Assembly: GCA_040285745.1 (NCBI GenBank) | Contig: JAUFOR010000002.1 | Location: 1,984,001-2,048,000, forward strand | Source of the DNA: Barthelona sp. PCE | Taxonomy: Eukaryota > Metamonada: BaSk clade | Length of the DNA: 64,000 nt | Direction: 5' to 3' | Translations under genes and position numbers: made by a program | In this document: positions 1-9,700 of the stretch, in pieces | Numbering within the stretch: the stretch's first letter is position 1 | How the letters are laid out: each line of letters opens with the position of its first letter | Notes under the pieces: model-generated | What the model was told of the DNA's origin: nothing | Databases searched by the model: none | The model's input: the letters and a program-made list of their open reading frames with translations, nothing else

Positions 1-525
1 TTCCTTGGTCTGGATATCGAGGGTTCCCTCAAGTGTAAGTTGATCATTCATATAACTCTCAGTTTTCTTACGGAAGGCATCGTTTTGATCCCTTAGCATT
101 GTGATCTGTAGTGCTTGGTCCTCTACAACGATTTCTTTTTCATGTACTTGTTGTTCTAGGTGAGTAACACGGGTACCCAGTTCACTTCTCTTCATCTTTT
201 CTAAATATCCTTTTAAAGTGCTCAGATGAACTTGGAACTCTGTCAATTTGGCCTCTTTAGCCTCCAAAGATGCTTTTAATTCCCTATTTTCATCAGTAAG
301 ACCGCGTAATAAGTGCGCATCGACGTTAGAATCCACTGATTCATTGAATAACTTTTGTCGAGGGGACATAAGAGATTTAGACATCCTTCGGCTGGATGTT
401 ATGGGGCTCAGTCGTCTCTCATCGTCATTATTTGTTGTAGGTGTCTCAAGCAAGTTTGCTGGTGTCCTTAAAAGTGGTGCAAATGCCCTTCGAACAGATA
501 CTGGAGTCGCTAAGCTGCTCGACAT
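1..525 (-). CDS. Coiled-coil protein, 3' part cut off by window start
   Basis: The frame is open from an ATG at 523-525 down to base 1 (175 codons) without a stop, so the C-terminus lies outside the window. The first 80 residues are rich in Ser, Pro, Arg and Thr and look disordered. From about residue 90 the sequence becomes a Glu/Lys/Leu/Gln heptad-like pattern typical of a long coiled coil. No enzymatic motif is visible. The start is supported by a TCATTTA initiator-like element 19 bases upstream. It is transcribed away from the SNF2-type gene across a 402-base divergent region. It could be a cytoskeletal, Golgi or basal-body coiled-coil protein, but nothing seen distinguishes these. Confidence 0.7.
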   Translation of the reverse strand, partial: MSSSLATPVSVRRAFAPLLRTPANLLETPTTNNDDERRLSPITSSRRMSKSLMSPRQKLFNESVDSNVDAHLLRGLTDENRELKASLEAKEAKLTEFQVHLSTLKGYLEKMKRSELGTRVTHLEQQVHEKEIVVEDQALQITMLRDQNDAFRKKTESYMNDQLTLEGTLDIQTKE

Positions 526-927
526 AATATTCAACCGTATAAATGATGGGAAAAAAGTTAAACATTCAAGTTTGTTTGAAGCAATTTTAGCAGCGTAGAA
601 ATAGTTTTTCAATCGTTTTGCATGACTAAGGCTGAAGTATTTCTTTCTTATACAATTTGAATGGAACACAGTCATTATAACTTAAAGTTTGATAGATTAT
701 GGTCATATGTATTGCTCGATTGAGGGAAAACAGCAAAGATCGGTGAGGTTTATTGGCTTTTTATAAATAAAGAGAAACGAAAGCTGTGGTGCCAGGCATG
801 TTCGAACTTTATAGAAAGGATAGTTAACTTGTCAAAATCCCGTGCTAAACTTCAATAAAGTAGATTTGAAGCGTTTAAAAACACTGTAATTGTATACTAT
901 GTTGTTGTATTGTTTTTTGCCCTTTTC
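526..927. promoter_or_regulatory. Divergent intergenic region
   Basis: This 402-base AT-rich gap separates two divergently transcribed genes and must hold both promoters. The only recognisable element is the TCATTTA box near the left gene. The right gene has a pyrimidine run ending in TTTTC directly against its ATG. No RNA gene or repeat was seen. Confidence 0.45.
540..546 (-). promoter_or_regulatory. Initiator-like element TCATTTA
   Basis: Read on the minus strand, TCATTTA places its A 19 bases before the ATG of the coiled-coil gene. This fits the trichomonad Inr consensus (TCA, then a pyrimidine, then T/A) and its usual distance from the start codon. Confidence 0.5.
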
Positions 928-3867
928 ATGAACTTCTCACGTACAATAAGCACTGAGGGGCTCCCACCAAAGCTGCAGCGAACGCTGTCCGAGACACAGC
1001 AGCAGATTCGAAGGGAATTGTTAAGGAAAACACAGCTCTCCATTCCTCTTTGCTTAAACGTTTCAAATACATCATCAATTGTACTTCCAATGACACCAAA
1101 GTCGTACAAGAAAGCGCCGACTGTTGTAGATGGTGTTATTGTCTCAAAACCATACGCAGATCTGCTCAAAGCAGTTCCTGAAAGAGTTATGGAAATGCAA
1201 AGGGCGCGTATATTGGGCCACACTGCTGTTGAAAAGATTCATAAGGAGCTACCACAATTTTTGTTGGAATGGCGTAATGCTCGAATGGCTAAAAAGGAGA
1301 AGAAAGAACGACAGAGAATCAAAGTGCTCCGAGAAAACGACTGGGAGGCATACACAAAGATGGTACATGAACATAACTCACATAAGATTGCAGAATTTGT
1401 TGATAGAACAACCACATATATGGTTGAGTTGGCTAAGCGTATTATGTACCAAAGAAATGAAGATGTCAACGAAGAGGCGGTTAGACGTGACTTCCTTAAT
1501 GTTTTCTCTTCGTTACATCATCAAACAGAAAATGTTTATCAACCTAAACAATTTCCTGATGGTCTACAGTTGAAGAAATATCAATTAGAGGGTTTAGAAT
1601 TCCTCGTATCTTTACATAACAACGAGATCAGCGGTATCTTGGCTGATCAGATGGGGCTGGGTAAGACGATCCAGACGTTGGCTTTATGCGCATATCTTCA
1701 AGAGGCACATGATTTTACTGGTCCATATTTGATTTTAATGCCGAAATCAACATTGGCAAACTGGCAACGTGAAGCTCAGAAATGGGTGCCCAATCTAAGA
1801 GCATTGTTGTATCATGGTCAGAAGAAAGAGAGAGAAGAAATGGCTGAGAACATCATCAAACCCGGGAAATTTGATCTCCTATTTACAACATACAGGTTAT
1901 CGATCACAGATGAAGTCCTCAAGAAGGTTAAGTGGAAATACATCATTGTGGATGAAGGTCACAAGCTTAAGAATAAGGCAACTCAGCTCTTCAAAGGGTT
2001 GTTGTCGTATGGTGTTAAGCACCGCTTGCTATTGACAGGTACCCCGTTGCAGAACTCGGTAGACGAGTTGTGGAACCTCCTCAATTTCTTGCTACCTAAC
2101 GTCTTTAGAGATTTTACCAAGTTCGAAGAATTCTTTTCTGCTCCTTTCCAACAGAACGCAGAGCTCACCCCCGTGGAACAAGAGGAGATCATTATGCACC
2201 TGCACGTGCTTCTCAGACCGTTCCTTTTGAGAAGGACAAAGGATAACGTTAGGCTGGAGCTCCCGCAGAAATCAGAGCACGTTATGTTCTGCCCAATGTC
2301 TGCCTGGCAGCGGTTGTTATATGATCGTTATGTCAAGGATCAGCCGTACCGTTTCTTGGAGTCTGGGGCTACTCAGGCGCTTGGTACGAGTCACGTTGAT
2401 ATTGAGCTGCGTAAGGTAGCGCAACATCCATGGCTTATGTTCGAGCTAGGCATCGGGATGTATCACAACCCTCTGGACGACGCAATTTCGTCAGCAAACC
2501 TGGTGCGGGTTAGTGGTAAGTTCTTGATGCTTGATCGTGTTTTAGCAAAGTTACATGCAACAGGTCACCGTGTTCTTGTATTCTTTCAGTGGAAGGAGAC
2601 CCTTTTCTGGGTCGAACAATTAATGCAAATGCGCCGTTACAAATATCTTGTTATGCATGGTGATACTACAGCCGAACAACGTGAACAGTCAATTGATGAT
2701 TTCAATGATCCCAACTCAGAATACTTTGTGTACCTCCTCACCACGCGCACAGGTGGTCTTGGTGTTAATCTTCAGTCAGCCGACACTGTTATCATTTTCA
2801 ATTCTGATTGGAATCCGCAATCAGATCTACAGGCGCAGGACCGTGCTCATCGTATTGGTCAGACAAGGGAGGTGAAGGTTCTTCGTTTTGCAAGTATTGC
2901 GAGCGTGGAACAGCACCTATTAGAACGTATCAAATTCAGGTTGGAAGTTACTGATAAGGTTATATCAGCTGGTGGTTTTCATGAGATGAATTATGATGAC
3001 AAGGATGTTACCGAATCGAAGCAGAAGCTCAGGTCTATGATCAACCAAGGTAAACATGGTTTTGATCTGGCGGACCCAATGTCTGATAAAGATATGAACG
3101 ATTTGTTAACACGTGGGGAAGGTGAAGTTTCTGTGTTTGAGGATATTGACAAGCAGCTCGATGAGGAGTTGGAGGGATACCTGTCTAAAACGGGTGTACA
3201 AGTGCCTACAGATGAAGACCGGTTCAAGGAGCTCCGTTTGATCAGTATGAATGAGCTTCCTGACTTTGTGGTCAATCCGCCGGTGTTTAAGCACGCCATG
3301 GACATCCCCGAGACCAGACAGAGGAGGCGTGTCGTTACGAACGCAAGATTTGCTGATGATATGAATAATGCTCAATTTATGCAGTATTGTCGTGATTCTA
3401 AGAGAGGAGGAAATGTCACTCCTGTTCCTTCAGAAACAGGTGTCCGCGCCAAGGAGTCAATTTTGACTGTGAACTCCATTGCTACACCGTTTGAGCGTAT
3501 TGTTACCCCTCGTCCCGAAGAACCATTTTCGGTAAAGACAGCAATGCATTGGTTTTCGGTACTCAAGAGCCTCAAGAAGGACGTAGATGGGCGTTCAAGT
3601 GAAGGTAGACATTCGGATTCATTTTTTGAGCTTCCTAGTGTTAATGAACACCCACGTTTTTATAATGTTGTTCAATCACCAATTTGTTTAACAGATATTA
3701 AGAAAAAGATTGTAGATGAGGAGTATGAATCAATTCAAGCCTTTTTAGATGATATGCAGTTATGTTTCAATTCATACTTGGTTTATTTCGAGCCAAACAG
3801 TGAGATAGGTCATTCAGCCACTACGCTCTTGCATCATCTACAGTTCTTGGTCAAGGAAAATCTTTAA
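928..3867 (+). CDS. SNF2: SNF2/BRG1-type ATP-dependent chromatin remodeller
   Basis: The 979-residue protein has the SWI/SNF (BRG1/STH1) domain order. An HSA-like basic helix (about residues 100-175) should bind actin-related proteins. The DEAD-like ATPase follows with DQMGLGKT near residue 240 and a DEGH box near 342. The C-terminal helicase lobe carries QAQDRAHRIGQ near 635. A SnAC-like segment spans about 700-790, and a C-terminal bromodomain (about 905-975) should read acetyl-lysine. It is expected to slide or evict nucleosomes in the nucleus. It is shorter than animal BRG1 because the N-terminal QLQ and Pro-rich regions are missing. The start at 928 is the first in-frame ATG and abuts a TTTTC tract; frame-open codons upstream lack an ATG. 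Confidence 0.93.
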   Translation: MNFSRTISTEGLPPKLQRTLSETQQQIRRELLRKTQLSIPLCLNVSNTSSIVLPMTPKSYKKAPTVVDGVIVSKPYADLLKAVPERVMEMQRARILGHTAVEKIHKELPQFLLEWRNARMAKKEKKERQRIKVLRENDWEAYTKMVHEHNSHKIAEFVDRTTTYMVELAKRIMYQRNEDVNEEAVRRDFLNVFSSLHHQTENVYQPKQFPDGLQLKKYQLEGLEFLVSLHNNEISGILADQMGLGKTIQTLALCAYLQEAHDFTGPYLILMPKSTLANWQREAQKWVPNLRALLYHGQKKEREEMAENIIKPGKFDLLFTTYRLSITDEVLKKVKWKYIIVDEGHKLKNKATQLFKGLLSYGVKHRLLLTGTPLQNSVDELWNLLNFLLPNVFRDFTKFEEFFSAPFQQNAELTPVEQEEIIMHLHVLLRPFLLRRTKDNVRLELPQKSEHVMFCPMSAWQRLLYDRYVKDQPYRFLESGATQALGTSHVDIELRKVAQHPWLMFELGIGMYHNPLDDAISSANLVRVSGKFLMLDRVLAKLHATGHRVLVFFQWKETLFWVEQLMQMRRYKYLVMHGDTTAEQREQSIDDFNDPNSEYFVYLLTTRTGGLGVNLQSADTVIIFNSDWNPQSDLQAQDRAHRIGQTREVKVLRFASIASVEQHLLERIKFRLEVTDKVISAGGFHEMNYDDKDVTESKQKLRSMINQGKHGFDLADPMSDKDMNDLLTRGEGEVSVFEDIDKQLDEELEGYLSKTGVQVPTDEDRFKELRLISMNELPDFVVNPPVFKHAMDIPETRQRRRVVTNARFADDMNNAQFMQYCRDSKRGGNVTPVPSETGVRAKESILTVNSIATPFERIVTPRPEEPFSVKTAMHWFSVLKSLKKDVDGRSSEGRHSDSFFELPSVNEHPRFYNVVQSPICLTDIKKKIVDEEYESIQAFLDDMQLCFNSYLVYFEPNSEIGHSATTLLHHLQFLVKENL

Positions 3868-4034
3868 TAAAGAAACATTTTATTGCCAGCATATTTGAGA
3901 TCTTTTCTATGAAACGTTATATTCACTATTTACATCACGTTACTTGTGATGCGCATATTTTACTTGCTTAGAGCAAATATTCAGTTGATAATTTGCCACC
4001 AAAAATCTTGCTTTACTTTTTTTACACGTAACGC

Positions 4035-4943
4035 ATGACATTAGTACCAGAATTGCCTTTTGTGGTTGTGGGCAGCTACGAACCTTATGTTACAGGGCTT
4101 CAAATTACCGAAAACAGTGAACTAAAGCAGGTGTTTCAGCATCCTGCTCATTTAACGAGTGTGCGTACTCTCAGTGCGCACGGCAGATATATGGCCACTG
4201 GGTCAACAGATGAGCACATAAAAATTATTGATCTTCGCAAATTGAAGGAGACAGTAGATTTATATGAGCATGAAATGGATATCTCATGTGTACGTTTCGC
4301 AGGAAAGGAAACCCTTATCTCCTCAGACATCTCAGGAGTCGTCGTCATCTGGAGAACAAATGATTGGTCAGTATTACACAGTATGCGTCATGATCATCCT
4401 GTTGTTGATTTTACACTACACCCTTCTCATAGATTACTTATGACTCTCACGTCAAATTGGGAGCTGTGTATCTGGGACCTCATCAAGGGACGTCTGGCAT
4501 TGAAGAGGAAGTTAGACAAGGAAGAACTTTTTGAGGAGATAAAAATCGCAAAGAGACCAGAGCCGACAGCCATTGCTTTCGATCCTTCCGGGTCATACTA
4601 CGCCGTACACCTGCGCCACAAGGTTCTCATTTACAGCGCAAGTGGAGAGGGGGAAATTGTCGATCAGGTAGAATTACCTGCTAAATCCAACTGCTTTACA
4701 TGGTTTGGACGTCATCTACTTATTGGATTAAACGATGGACGTGTTGTAGACATGGACCTTGACACATTCACACAGATGAGGGGTCGTGTTAAATCTTTCT
4801 CTCAAGTCGGAAACTACATTAGTATATGTTCTAGTACTGGTCAAATTCAGGTTTTTGCCAGTGATGAAGATGGTATCGATTTTGTATGTGAGGGTGAGGT
4901 GGAATCCCGTCCTATTTGCTGTTGCATTCACGTTCTGGAATAA
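4035..4943 (+). CDS. MAK11: MAK11/PAK1IP1-like WD40 protein
   Basis: The 302-residue beta-propeller starts with a segment reading VVVGSYEPYVTGLQI, which resembles the first blade of MAK11/PAK1IP1. WD-type repeats follow, with GSTDEHIKIIDL, a WRTNDW blade and a blade with HPSHRLLMTL and ELCIWDLIKGR near residues 134-160, where the family carries HPSGRLLLTV and WDL.GR. In yeast and animals this family acts in 60S ribosomal subunit maturation in the nucleolus. Length is close to the family norm of 350-470 residues but short at the C-terminus, lacking the basic tail. It ends 18 bases from the convergent LRR gene. Assignment rests on pattern recognition; a generic WD40 protein is the alternative. 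Confidence 0.75.
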   Translation: MTLVPELPFVVVGSYEPYVTGLQITENSELKQVFQHPAHLTSVRTLSAHGRYMATGSTDEHIKIIDLRKLKETVDLYEHEMDISCVRFAGKETLISSDISGVVVIWRTNDWSVLHSMRHDHPVVDFTLHPSHRLLMTLTSNWELCIWDLIKGRLALKRKLDKEELFEEIKIAKRPEPTAIAFDPSGSYYAVHLRHKVLIYSASGEGEIVDQVELPAKSNCFTWFGRHLLIGLNDGRVVDMDLDTFTQMRGRVKSFSQVGNYISICSSTGQIQVFASDEDGIDFVCEGEVESRPICCCIHVLE

Positions 4944-4961
4944 CTTTTTCTGAATAATAAT

Positions 4962-5465
4962 CTATTGAATAAAGGTATATTGATGTGTTTTAGGTTGTGT
5001 CATGAGTGAATGCTTACGTTGAGCAAGTAACCGCTCTTCATCCGTTATTTCGGTCATGTCTAACATTTTGAGATTATGAAGCTGGGAAACAATATACAAT
5101 CTGTAATCTAATCTTTCTTGCTGATTTGAGCTAAAAGCTTGACAGCAAGGAGACATAAGCAGACTGAGCTCCTCTAACTTTGGAAAACATCTCTGGATTT
5201 TTCGAATAAAAAGTTGTATGTTAGAGATGCAACAATGATTGCATGAAAAAACTCGAAGCTCGGGAAGATATGGAATTGATGATTGCTCTGTGAGACTGTT
5301 ATGGTCGAATATGAGCACCTGTAGGTTGGTGAGCGCCCCTAAACTCAAGAAATCAACAATGTTGTTATCTGTCAAATCTAGATGTTCAATGACCTGCGTT
5401 TTTGTGATATTTGGAACCATTCGCATGCCCATGCCCACGTACTGAGCCCTAGATCCCCGTTTCAT
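4962..5465 (-). CDS. Small SDS22-type leucine-rich repeat protein
   Basis: The 167-residue product contains three to four SDS22-like leucine-rich repeats (IEHLDLTDNNI, LQVLIFDHNSL, LEELSLL) between about residues 20 and 95. A cap follows in which YRLYIVSQLHNLKMLDMTEITDEER matches the LRRCT/U2A'-type cap found in CFAP410, dynein light chain 1 and U2A'. The cap positions Leu/Asp against the last repeat. The ATG at 5463-5465 was chosen because extending upstream would run through an A/T homopolymer tract and overlap the radical SAM gene. Likely an adaptor; spliceosomal or axonemal roles are both possible. Confidence 0.75.
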   Translation of the reverse strand: MKRGSRAQYVGMGMRMVPNITKTQVIEHLDLTDNNIVDFLSLGALTNLQVLIFDHNSLTEQSSIPYLPELRVFSCNHCCISNIQLFIRKIQRCFPKLEELSLLMSPCCQAFSSNQQERLDYRLYIVSQLHNLKMLDMTEITDEERLLAQRKHSLMTQPKTHQYTFIQ

Positions 5466-5517
5466 TGTTGTAGAACGAAAAAAAAAAACAAAAACAAAAA
5501 AATCTTTACTATTGTGA

Positions 5518-6588
5518 CTACGGAATAGTTTCAAGTGAGAAGTTGCATGGGTCCCAGTTGTCCATGATTTCTAGCATCTCTTCAGTTGCATGCTCTTCAA
5601 TCATTGGAGTTATGCGCTTTACCTCACTAATTAGATGTTTTATGGTACCGCAAACATCATCAAAACCTTCCTGTCCCCACCACTGTGTCTTGTTCGCGTA
5701 CAGGCAACGACCTGTACAGATTTCACGAACATCACAGGAATTGCATGGTTCGCCAACCTCAACATGAGGCACTGTTTGTGGTTCATGTGTATCAATATGC
5801 CCAAGTTGATTCCAGCGATCATCCCACGATACAGGACATCCAATAATTTGTCCCTTAGTTCCAATTGAAAATGAGTTCCACCCCACGCCACAGAGCAGTT
5901 CTCTTCTTGGTCTTTTGATTGATTGATATACACCAATGAACGGGACTACACCACGGAAACGGCCTTCCTTCATCTCTTCAATGAACCAGTCTGCTAATTG
6001 TGTAATTTTTTCATTATAGCTTCGCTTCCATTCGTCAAAATTCGGATGTGTGATGTCTTTCTCGGTGTCCCACTGTACATCCAACTGCCAATGAACAAAT
6101 TGGAATGGAATTGAACCTGAAAAAAGACTGGTGACATCGAGAAAAATATCAGAATCTTGATGTACGGTCATACGCGCAACAAGATGACCAGCAAACCCCC
6201 TGTTGACAACGTCCATGACATTTTCTTCTACCTTCTCAAAGACACCCTTTCCACGACGAGCGTTGGTGATATCTGGACGACCATCAAGTGAAACGAGTAG
6301 TGCATCCACTCGGTCAAATGTGGCTGCTGGTAGTCTATGAATAAGTGTACCATTAGTTTGGAAAACAAACTTTGCCGGTATTTCAGCCATTACTTCCAAC
6401 ACAAAAGTGTGGTTCAGAAGCGGCTCTCCCCCATAGAAGCAGATGGTCGGGTCAGGATCCTTATCAATGAATTTTTTGAGATCCTGAACAGTGAACTCCA
6501 GATCTGCTGGCATGGCGGTGGTAGGAGCATTTCCGCAGTATGTGCACTGTAAGTTACACCTGCTAGTGGTAAAAACAAACCAAAGCAT
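5518..6588 (-). CDS. Radical SAM/SPASM peptide-modifying enzyme-like protein
   Basis: The 356-residue protein has the radical SAM cluster motif CNLQCTYC at residues 11-18, preceded by the strand LWFVFTTS, and the SAM-binding FYGGEP at 51-56. Further barrel strands follow (FQTNGT, LLVSLDG). A C-terminal SPASM-like domain from about 235 has many cysteines: CGVGW, IIGCPVSW, CNSCDVREICTGRC and a last Cys near 320. Auxiliary Fe-S clusters bound there are typical of anaerobic sulfatase and peptide maturases. To my recollection the layout resembles archaeal stand-alone rSAM/SPASM families with an identically placed N-terminus. No precursor peptide gene is seen nearby. In a eukaryote this suggests transfer from prokaryotes; substrate unknown. 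The ATG overlaps an initiator-like box. Confidence 0.85.
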   Translation of the reverse strand: MLWFVFTTSRCNLQCTYCGNAPTTAMPADLEFTVQDLKKFIDKDPDPTICFYGGEPLLNHTFVLEVMAEIPAKFVFQTNGTLIHRLPAATFDRVDALLVSLDGRPDITNARRGKGVFEKVEENVMDVVNRGFAGHLVARMTVHQDSDIFLDVTSLFSGSIPFQFVHWQLDVQWDTEKDITHPNFDEWKRSYNEKITQLADWFIEEMKEGRFRGVVPFIGVYQSIKRPRRELLCGVGWNSFSIGTKGQIIGCPVSWDDRWNQLGHIDTHEPQTVPHVEVGEPCNSCDVREICTGRCLYANKTQWWGQEGFDDVCGTIKHLISEVKRITPMIEEHATEEMLEIMDNWDPCNFSLETIP

Positions 6589-6594
6589 GAATGA
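6588..6594 (-). promoter_or_regulatory. Initiator-like element TCATTCA at the radical SAM start
   Basis: On the minus strand TCATTCA runs directly into the start codon, so that the last base of the box is the A of ATG. A transcript starting at the box would have almost no 5' UTR, as in other trichomonad genes. Confidence 0.45.
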
Positions 6595-6792
6595 GATGGA
6601 TGATAAAAGCTCAATGAAAAAATTTTGTTACATTGAGCAGGTGGCTTTGTTTTACTTTGTTAAACTGATTGGAAGCAGCTCAATACATCCATAAGCGAAA
6701 CTGAGCAGTTAGAAATAAATGCTATTTTATTTTCGCAGGTACTGTTTGTTGCCGATAACAACTTATAATTAAAACAGTAAAATAGAAAATGA

Positions 6793-9700
6793 TTAAATGG
6801 GTTTAGCTGCGTATTGCTTCATCAGCTTTGTTGCTTTTTCATCATATGCCGGCCACTCTGCAATGAAGTCTACTGCCTGTTTCAACTTTGAACGCTTTGT
6901 CTTTGGATTGTTACACAAATCAATAACATTTGCTTTGCTTTTTTCATCCTCAGCGCACCAAGATTCGCACCATAGCCAATTTGAAGGCAGTGTTCCTACC
7001 TTTAACTGATTCTGAGGATAGTTTAAAAGATCTTGATCGAGATTACTGAGTGAGTCTTTGGATCCAGCCATTGATTGATAAACTTCTCTTAGATGACCAG
7101 AAGCCTGCTGTTTAAGCTGTATAATATCCATCAGGAATAAAGCACTGATGTGATATGGCTTGTTACCCAAATGACTGCGCCAATAACCCGTTTTCCAAAA
7201 TCGAAAGTTTTCCATATCAGGCGCCGTATCACAAAACGCAGTCATTGCGTATACGTTCTTCTTAAGATCATACGTCATAAGATTATGCATATCAGTACGC
7301 ATAACTTGATCAGCGTCAACAAAGATCATTCGTGTTACTTCCTCCGGGAAAAGAACATCTAGGAAAAGCACCTTATACGCCCACATAATACGATGCTTTT
7401 GGTGCTGTCTTATCATGAACGATGGCCAGTTATAGCTGACAAGCGTGATCTCAAACCCCAATTTTTCAGATGCGGTATACAAGAAGTTGCGCATTTCACT
7501 TGTAAGATATTCATCAAGGAAGAAAAAGTGCACAGGCTGCTTGGTCTGGCTTAAGACAGACTGGATCATGACCCTCAGTAATCTTTCATATAATCGACCA
7601 CTAGCGATACTGAATATGTTCACGGTCTGCTGCTTTCGAGGAGCGTACACATGTTTTTCTGTTTTATGGTCAGTGATTTCTACGGTGAGATCAATGGTGG
7701 GACCGCTCCACCTGTTAAACATATGATTGTCGGAAACAAGTGGGGCGAATTTCCGTGAATTGTATTCATACTTCGGGTTGAGCTTGATGTTCACAAGACC
7801 AGGTTGAGTTTCCAATTGATAATATCCTTTGTAATTGAGCGAGCGTGTTGTATACTTCTTTCCATTCTGTAAATTATAAAGGGGAACACCGGAAAGTAAA
7901 CCACCTTCTCCATCTGCAATACTACCCTCCACGACAAACGCACGTACTGTCCACTCTATGAGCGCCACGGAAATACCATTGGCGCTGCTATTTGTGGTCA
8001 AAAACACATTGTCAAGATCGGAGTTTTCAAAGTAAGCCACACATTTCCACGAAGGGTTTGCCACAAGTTTTGATGAGAACAACTTTCTCTCTGGAAGTTG
8101 AATGGCGACTGGGGCAGGTTCAAACGCATACATGAAGAAATCATTGTACACATCAACGTCTGTGGAAACAAATCCAATTCGGAATTCAATTCCAAAATGT
8201 GAGGCTAGCTTCACAGCAAGGCACATGGCGCGGTATCCATCGGCAGTCATCGGGTCCACACTGAGTAATGGTGTAAAACCACTGTTGGCGGGGAACTTGG
8301 AATACAAAACTTTATCGGCCTGAAGGAAAATACTAAATGGAGCAGCCGCTGAAACAACCTTGGGATCATTGGCGACCGCAAACATCTGGTATGTGTATCT
8401 CTCCTCTGGTTTTGAAAGATAGGCTGAACGAGCTGGTTTAGGGTGCTCATCGTTGAAGATTTTTAATATTTGATTCAACTGCTCTGTTGAGTATGTATTT
8501 GCATCGTCCATCAGATGGTTCACAATCAGTAATGGTGCATCTCCCTCACAATGAATATGGAACCCAGCATTAACAGATATATCAGAAACGTTAAATTCCT
8601 GATTACAGTAAATAACTTCAATTTTGCTTGCTACTTCACCCTTCTTCAGGGAGTGTAAATCGTTGTAAATCTCGATGGGGACACGTTTTGGCTGAAACAG
8701 AATGGGATAGGAGACATCCACCGTCGTATACAGACTGGCAACAATTTCTGGATATGTTGCATGCAAAGCTGCGTTCCTGCGGATGGTGCTTACCTGCCTC
8801 AGTAAAACATTGTACGATTGTCTAATATCATCCAGTTTGTATCCATTGACAAAGAACCCACTCTCAATATTCATCTTTTCAACCTGTTTATACTGTTTTT
8901 GCACAGCAGATAGGGGTTTTTTAGCGGCACGAATGGTGCCAGGGACTCTCCCCTTCAGCATGACCTCACATTGCATACCCTGCATCATCCAATTACGCAT
9001 CATGCCCAATATTCCTTCAGGTTTTGCCGCAGCTATGCATTGGAACCATTCTTCTCTGATATCGATAGGGGTACCGAACATGATACCGAAGCGAACTGGC
9101 TGTCGATAGTGGGTTAACTCGGCTACTTGATTCATGAACTGACACAGACCCTTCCTACTGTTGATGACCGAAATAACGTTATACACGTTTGCTCGGATTT
9201 GTGGGAGCACACGCATGTACCCGTTGGTATTCAATTGCTCCCAACTGGTTGCATATCCGGAATACTGCATGTCCGTTACGATATTGTTAATAAAAAAAAT
9301 ACTGTCTTGTGGGATTGAAAGTCCAGCCTTCAGTTCTGTAGGTTGAGGTCTGTATGTATGAAAACCATTTTTAACGTAAGCCTGCACCTTCTGCAGTGCT
9401 TGCATCATGTCAAACATTTTGTCTTGTGTGAAATGACTGATATCCATTTGGTTACCTCCCATTATAGCTGTTTGCTGATGACCAATATACTGGTTCGAAG
9501 GTGCCTCCCTCTTAATCCTATCTGCCATGAATGGAAGGGATCCCAGTACTTCAGCTACACCCATGCCATCAAGGTTAAGTCCACGAATAAAACTCAAAGT
9601 TTTTTTGATAAAAAGTGGTCGTTCACCAGATAGTGGTGTGAAACGAGACTTAGACTCGTCAGTAAAATAGTTGTGCGTGCGGTTGATGACCGTCCTCCCA

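Noticed and set aside
248-598. Plus-strand open frame opposite the coiled-coil gene
   Set aside because: The minus strand frame has coiled-coil periodicity, a proper ATG and an upstream initiator-like box; the plus frame is its antisense shadow.
5466-5534. Longer LRR protein start at 5534
   Set aside because: The extension is translated from an A/T homopolymer tract and overlaps the end of the radical SAM gene.
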